DNA of 64,000 nt from Rhynchospora pubera (taxonomy: Eukaryota; Streptophyta; Magnoliopsida; Poales; Cyperaceae), in the NCBI GenBank assembly GCA_028095005.1, contig CM051460.1, positions 286,108,238-286,172,237 of the forward strand. Direction: 5' to 3'. The notes under the pieces were generated by a model. That model ran no database searches, was not told the DNA's origin, and was given only the letters and a program-made list of their open reading frames with translations. This document shows positions 59,340 through 64,000 of this stretch, piece by piece; the first letter of the stretch is position 1, and each line of letters starts with the position of its first letter. The position numbers were made by a program, and so were the translations under genes.

Positions 59340-59801
59340 GCTTTTAAATTTCGGTTTTTTCGGTATGACGGTCCAGGTCCCCATGTTATTTCGGTGTTAT
59401 AACGGCGATATAACGGTGTAGTGTTTTTTCAAAGTTTGACACACATCAATTCTATAACTATTAACTTATATGTTTATACATCTCCAATACTCCATACAAA
59501 TAGCATACGGCCATAGCAAATTCAATATACTGCAGTGTACCAATATTGAGTAGCAGTAGCAGCTTGTACTAATTTAATAATAGTTCAAAATTGAATACAC
59601 AATTTAACAATAGTAGCAATAACAGCTTGTTATTTCGCCGAAATAACTGAAATAACGCGTTATATCGCTGAAATAACTGAAATAACGCGTTACGTCATTT
59701 TCTCAATTAAGACTGTAACGTTCATGCGGTTTGACACAGACTATCGCTATTTCTGTTATTTCGTCGTTATTTCGGAGAAATATAGAAGCTTGCTTTTAAA
59801 T
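59340..59801. mobile_element. Possible 442-bp insertion with 10-bp direct repeat
   Basis: GCTTTTAAAT occurs at 59340-59349 and 59792-59801 on both sides of a segment rich in TTATTTCGG and ATAACGCGTTA. The 26-bp block TGAAATAACTGAAATAACGCGTTA-like is duplicated at about 59638 and 59668. Terminal inverted repeats are not clear, so the class is uncertain. Confidence 0.35.
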
Positions 59802-60920
59802 AAACTTGAAAACAGTGGTTTAATCATCCAAACATACATCTCACTTCCTGCAATCAGTTTGATTTTTGAGTTGAAAGAATGATCTTAAGCAACTCAAGGT
59901 TGTCCTTTGCTGGCTCTATCAAACCGAAATCAATTAAACCCTTATTAAATTAATCAACCTAATGATTAGAAAAATAACTCTCGAACCATTCTTGCTTTCA
60001 TCTTTAGATCGCTCGAATTCAGTTTCATCAAATTCAGTTTATTAATTTCCCAAAGTCCCATGAATTTAACCAAGAGAAAAGAAATTAACAAAAGAATTAC
60101 AAGTTCTTAATCTGTTCTAGAAATTTTCAAAATCGTCATTTCAACCCCAAAACTTAATTGCTCGCTATGAGATTAGTTGACTCTTCACTTCAAACACAAT
60201 CAATCAATCAAAATAACCAATCAGCCCATTCAAAATCCCAAACAGTGCCATTAGTTCATCCCCAAAGACATCAAAACAAACAAACAAACACCCCATGCTT
60301 AAGAGTAAGCATTGTCCTCAATGCACAAATGAAAACAAGAACAAATAGAGAAATGAAAAGAGAGGAACTCACAGAGAATAGTGCAGGGCAACAAGTCTGG
60401 TTGCATTGCAGCATATAGGTGCATTCGGAGGTTGTGCAGGTGCATCCTGAGGAAGTGTAGGTGCACTGGTTGTTGCTGGTGCAGCTGAGGATGCGCCTGC
60501 ATTATTCCTTCGTGTTGAGACTTCTTGGGTGCACTCTTCATTATGCTTGAGAATTATTTGCACTATTTGTTGGGATGCAGTCTGACTGGATGCACTTGAA
60601 ATGAGAGGGTGCACTTGGATGAGGATGAGCATTGTGCTTAGAAACACCATCTGGATGCACCTTGTCTTGATGCAGGCGCATCATTGTTTGCTGCCTTTGA
60701 ATTTGAAATTTTGTCGTTAGTTGCATCCTTCAATTTTCTTTTCTCTTGTTCTCTGAAAAATCAAGTGTCAGTCTCAATGCTTGTGACTTTATTGAAGATC
60801 AAACTAAAATGAAATAGAACGAAAAAAAATTATTTTATTATTATTATTATTATTTAAGAAACTTGGGCTGCCTCCCAAGGAGCGCTTCTTTTAGGTCATT
60901 AGCTTGACCATTGCATTGCA

Positions 60921-62916
60921 TCAAGTTGGAGAAGATGCTGCAAGAGAGGCGAGGACTCTCTTTTCACCAGGATCAAGGGCCAAAAACTCCAGAAGGTAGT
61001 CATGATTTGGGCTGTCTTCTTCTACTATTGGTGGTTCATGCTTTGTCTCACACCATACTTTGTCTCTACAACTCGCATTGCCGCTTGCATCATAGGTTGC
61101 ATCGCTTGATTTCTCCTTTAGACCTGAATATTTCTCATTGTGGCTTAAATTGTCGATGCAACCCACTTCGCTGCTTGTATCACCAAGTGAGTCGATGAAG
61201 TTTGCATTATGGATCTGAACTGCATCTATAGCTGAGTGATATGGCAGCAGTGCAGGTGCACTTGAGTCCCATGCCAGCAGTGCAGGTAGGGGTGAAAACG
61301 GGGTGGATAATCCCCGCTCCGAACCGTATCCATATTCGTAAAATAGCGGTTTCGGATAATACTATCTGTATCCGAACGGATACGGATGCGGATTCGGATT
61401 TTTTTAAACGGATATGGATACGGATATGGGAAGCAATATTAGTGCGGATATGGATGCGGATACGGATATTTATCCGTATCCGTATTTCTATACAAAACAG
61501 ATATCCGTTTTGTATATGGTAATGAACACTTTTTTAAAATAACATTATAATTGGCATATAGGTATAACTATTTCAATTATATATATAGCATCATAATTGA
61601 CGATTATTTTTTTTTACTATAAGATGATGCCAATTTTCCTATAAACTTGATTAAAGTTTGCTTTTTGTGATGTCTCAATATATGCAAATAAGATGTTTTT
61701 TGTGGTTGTCTTTCTATATTTTTTTTGAGTTAATTCTATAGTAGTCATAAAAAAATAAACATTACACTCTTCAGTTTGAATATTGTCTTTTGTTTAATAA
61801 AATAAATTGAGCAAAATATTATCCGTATCCGACAAAATATATCCGTATTCGTATCCATATCCGACAATATCCGAACCGTATTCGTATCCGTTTAACATCC
61901 GCGCCGTATACGTATCCAAACATATCCATATCCGTATCCGAATCCGAAAAAAAATATGGATACGGATTTGGTATGACCACTATCCGCTCCGTATCCGCCC
62001 CGTTTTCATCCCTAAGTGCAGGTGCATCTAAGTCACAAGCCAGCAGTGCTGGTGTACCTAAGTCGCATTCCAGTGGTGTAGGTGCATCTGAGCCAGGATG
62101 CATGGAGAGAACAGAATTCAGATCTTGTGCAATCTCAATTACTTCGCTAGAGCTACAGAACAGCTCAGAATTCTCTAGTATAAGTTGGAGCAGGTCATCT
62201 AATGAATCCTCTTCAAAATCATCATCAACTGTTTCTTCAATGCAGTCGAATTCCTTCGGCTCGATGTCCTCAGTCTGGTTGGGTGCAGGGACACAATGTG
62301 AACTGACATTTAATTCACCCTGGTTGAGTGCAGTTGCATTGTGGTAAGATGCACCTGCGTCCTGGACTGATTCATCTGCACCTTGGTTGATGCAGTTTGA
62401 AGCATCTACTTGTTGTGCTAGTTGGATTTGTAACATCTTACTTTGCATGACAAGAAGATCTAGATTGGAATTTAAGTTTTCAGATAACTCATCCATTTTC
62501 TCGGTCCACTCAGCCTGAAATTTGATATAATTTTCTAGTGAAGATTCCCATGCTGGTTTTTGTGGATTCTCATGTGGTTCAAACAAAGAATATTCAGAAA
62601 ATTGTCGGTTTGTGTATTGAGGTGCACAGTGGAGGTTTTGGTGTGAGGAATTGAAATGATCCCACCTATCGAAGTTGTAAGCTCTAGAGTATGAGTAATT
62701 TTGATATTCATTGAAATTTGGTTGCTCAAACCCAAACTCTAAAGGCCTATTGATCTCGGATCTTCTGAATGCAAGTGGTTGTGCAGCCCGCATTATGTGC
62801 CTATTGCTTGCGCAATGGTAGTCGTTCAGTGCCATAGTTAGGTGCAGCGATGAGAATGCACCTGAATTGTGAGGGTGCAGGCGCACTGGACTTCTAAACT
62901 TGAAAGATGAACACAA
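60921..62916 (-). pseudogene. Long ORF of the Ty3-type element, split by a hAT MITE
   Basis: The frame opens at 62916 and reaches the MITE at 62014. It resumes in the same frame at 61278 and stops at 60921, so the intact ORF was about 419 codons once one target copy is removed. Visible features are a Ser/Asn/Tyr-rich N-terminal part, a coiled coil (FQAEWTEKMDELSENLNSNL and following), an acidic region, and about four 10-residue repeats of the type SDAPTPLECD/LDAPALLACD. The position right after the primer site suggests a gag-like role, but no zinc knuckle is seen. I do not recognise the family with confidence. Confidence 0.65.
61287..62014. mobile_element. hAT-type MITE, 728 bp, inside the ORF
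   Basis: Ends TAGGGGTGAAAACGGGG and CCCCGTTTTCATCCCTA, flanked by exact 8-bp duplications AGTGCAGG (61279-61286 and 62015-62022). Arms are dense in CCGTATCCG. Removing the element and one copy of the 8 bp restores both the reading frame and the 30-bp periodicity of the host repeat. Confidence 0.9.
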
Positions 62917-63000
62917 AAAGGTGCAAGGTTAAATAGAAAATAACAGAACCAAAAAAAAATAGAAAGAGAAAAATAAACAAAAAAATAAAATAAAATAAAT

Positions 63001-63020
63001 GATCCCCGGCAACGGCGCCA
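63001..63020 (-). other. Primer binding site, tRNA-Asp type
   Basis: The minus strand reads TGGCGCCGTTGCCGGGGATC four bases after the LTR end. It matches the 3' end region of tRNA-Asp and is typical of Athila/Tat-like Ty3 elements. Confidence 0.85.
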
Positions 63021-63024
63021 AGTT

Positions 63025-64000
63025 TGATGTGTGCTTTTTAGGGTACACAAGACTAATTAAAAACCCTAATCCTATTTGGTCGGAATGCAAGCGCACTATC
63101 CTACCGCGTAGTACTTAGGGGTCGATCCCACAGGGAGGCGGTTTAGAATTACCGGACTAACAACTTTGGGTAATCAAGACCTGGCAAATAGTTGGATTGG
63201 TATTGAAACTATAGGGGTAAAACAGGAAAGTAAATAAATAATGCAAAAGCTAGTGCAGTATGGGATGCAGTCGCACTGGAATGAGTGCAACCAAAGATGC
63301 AGGTGAAGTGCTGAAACAGGATGCAGGCTAGGATGCTACTGGTAAAACAGGATGTAGTCTACGATGCAAGTGCACTCTTAATAGAAAATAATTATATTTT
63401 TTGTTAGGATTATGATTTCGCCACTATACTCAACAATCTACTTAGAATTATGGGGTCTCATCACACGTACTTTATGCAATCCTTTTGTGCCTGGCTACTT
63501 GATTTAAGTTTGTAATCAATTAATACAAGCGGACCGTTTGGTAATAATCTATCCTAATTCCCTCTTGAATCTGGCTACCTAAACCATAAATTGCTGGTTT
63601 AAGCGGATTGCTAGAAAAATAGAAAAATCGACTACACCCTTGTGTCTAGCTACTCATACTAACTTCCTACAAACAAATCTCAAGCGGGCAAGAATTGGAT
63701 AAAAACAAATGTAATGAAAATGAGAGAAATGTGTTAATAAGTGGTTTATAAGTACTTTTGTGCATGTCTACTTGTCTAAATCCGAAATCCATTAACTCGA
63801 GCGGACCGTTTGGTAATAGTCTATCTTAACCTCCCTTTGAATCTGTCTACTTAGACCATAAACAAATAGTCTAAGCGGATTGCTAGAAAGTTAAGAGAAT
63901 CAACCATACCTTTGTGTCTAACTACTCAATGATAATTTCAATCAAATTTATAACAAGCGTGCAAGTGATCAAATAAATCGCACAACACAATAGACATAAT
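63025..64000 (-). mobile_element. 5' LTR (partial) of the Ty3-type element
   Basis: It begins at the same TGATGTGTGCTTTTTAGGGT boundary as 56908 and continues past the window end. Relative to the 3' LTR it has about 60 extra bases near 63270-63330 (GGATGCAG-type repeats) and lacks about 15 bases near 63430. Confidence 0.85.

Larger units (their letters stand above)
58631..63024 (-). mobile_element. Internal region of the Ty3-type element, pol absent
   Basis: The 4.4-kb internal region holds one long ORF (split by a MITE) and non-coding DNA. No RT, integrase or RNase H motif is visible. A conserved-looking block (minus AAGCGCTCCTTGGGAGGCAG at about 60866-60885) resembles sequence known near gene ends in Athila/Tat-like elements. 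The motif GGTGCA/TGCACC recurs throughout, in LTR and interior. Confidence 0.75.

Overview
This window is nuclear DNA of a flowering plant. It is AT-rich, its genes are split into many short exons by GT-AG introns and a few GC-AG introns, the proteins are plant types (DUF707, topoisomerase II-like, L-isoaspartyl methyltransferase-like, succinate-semialdehyde dehydrogenase-like), and most of the rest is plant-type mobile DNA (Copia, Ty3, L1 LINE, Helitron, hAT/Mutator/Tourist MITEs). Species cannot be told from the sequence.

Layout. 1-5379: a very young non-autonomous LTR retrotransposon on the minus strand, cut by the window edge. 5380-8000: foldback MITEs and a hAT MITE. 8991-16223: a complete 13-exon DUF707 gene (+), with MITEs in its introns. 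18065-22791: a complete Copia element that carries gag only, flanked by a 5-bp target duplication. 22900-26750: MITEs and a foldback element with a tandem array. 26951-28067: an L-isoaspartyl methyltransferase pseudogene exon and a 5'-truncated L1 LINE. 28525-33315: an 18-exon topoisomerase II paralog (-). 34000-48300: mostly unassigned AT-rich DNA, with a short Helitron (36992-37477), a 200-bp tandem repeat and a minisatellite. 48318-50103: 5' end of an SSADH pseudogene cut off by a broken Copia element. 50716-55225: a nest of insertions, with a solo LTR inside a solo LTR inside an AT-rich TIR element that lies beside or within a LINE. 56908-64000: a minus-strand Ty3-type non-autonomous element (tRNA-Asp primer site) whose ORF is split by a hAT MITE.

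Only two genes look intact: the DUF707 gene and the topoisomerase II-like gene. The latter is the most unusual item. It keeps an open frame over 18 exons (956 codons). It has lost the ATPase and TOPRIM half, has Cys in place of the catalytic Tyr of the breakage-rejoining domain, and has a C-terminal three-exon cassette triplicated in tandem, each copy ending in an AT-hook-like motif. The two genes do not form a pathway; the shared theme of the window is repeated insertion and nesting of non-autonomous elements.
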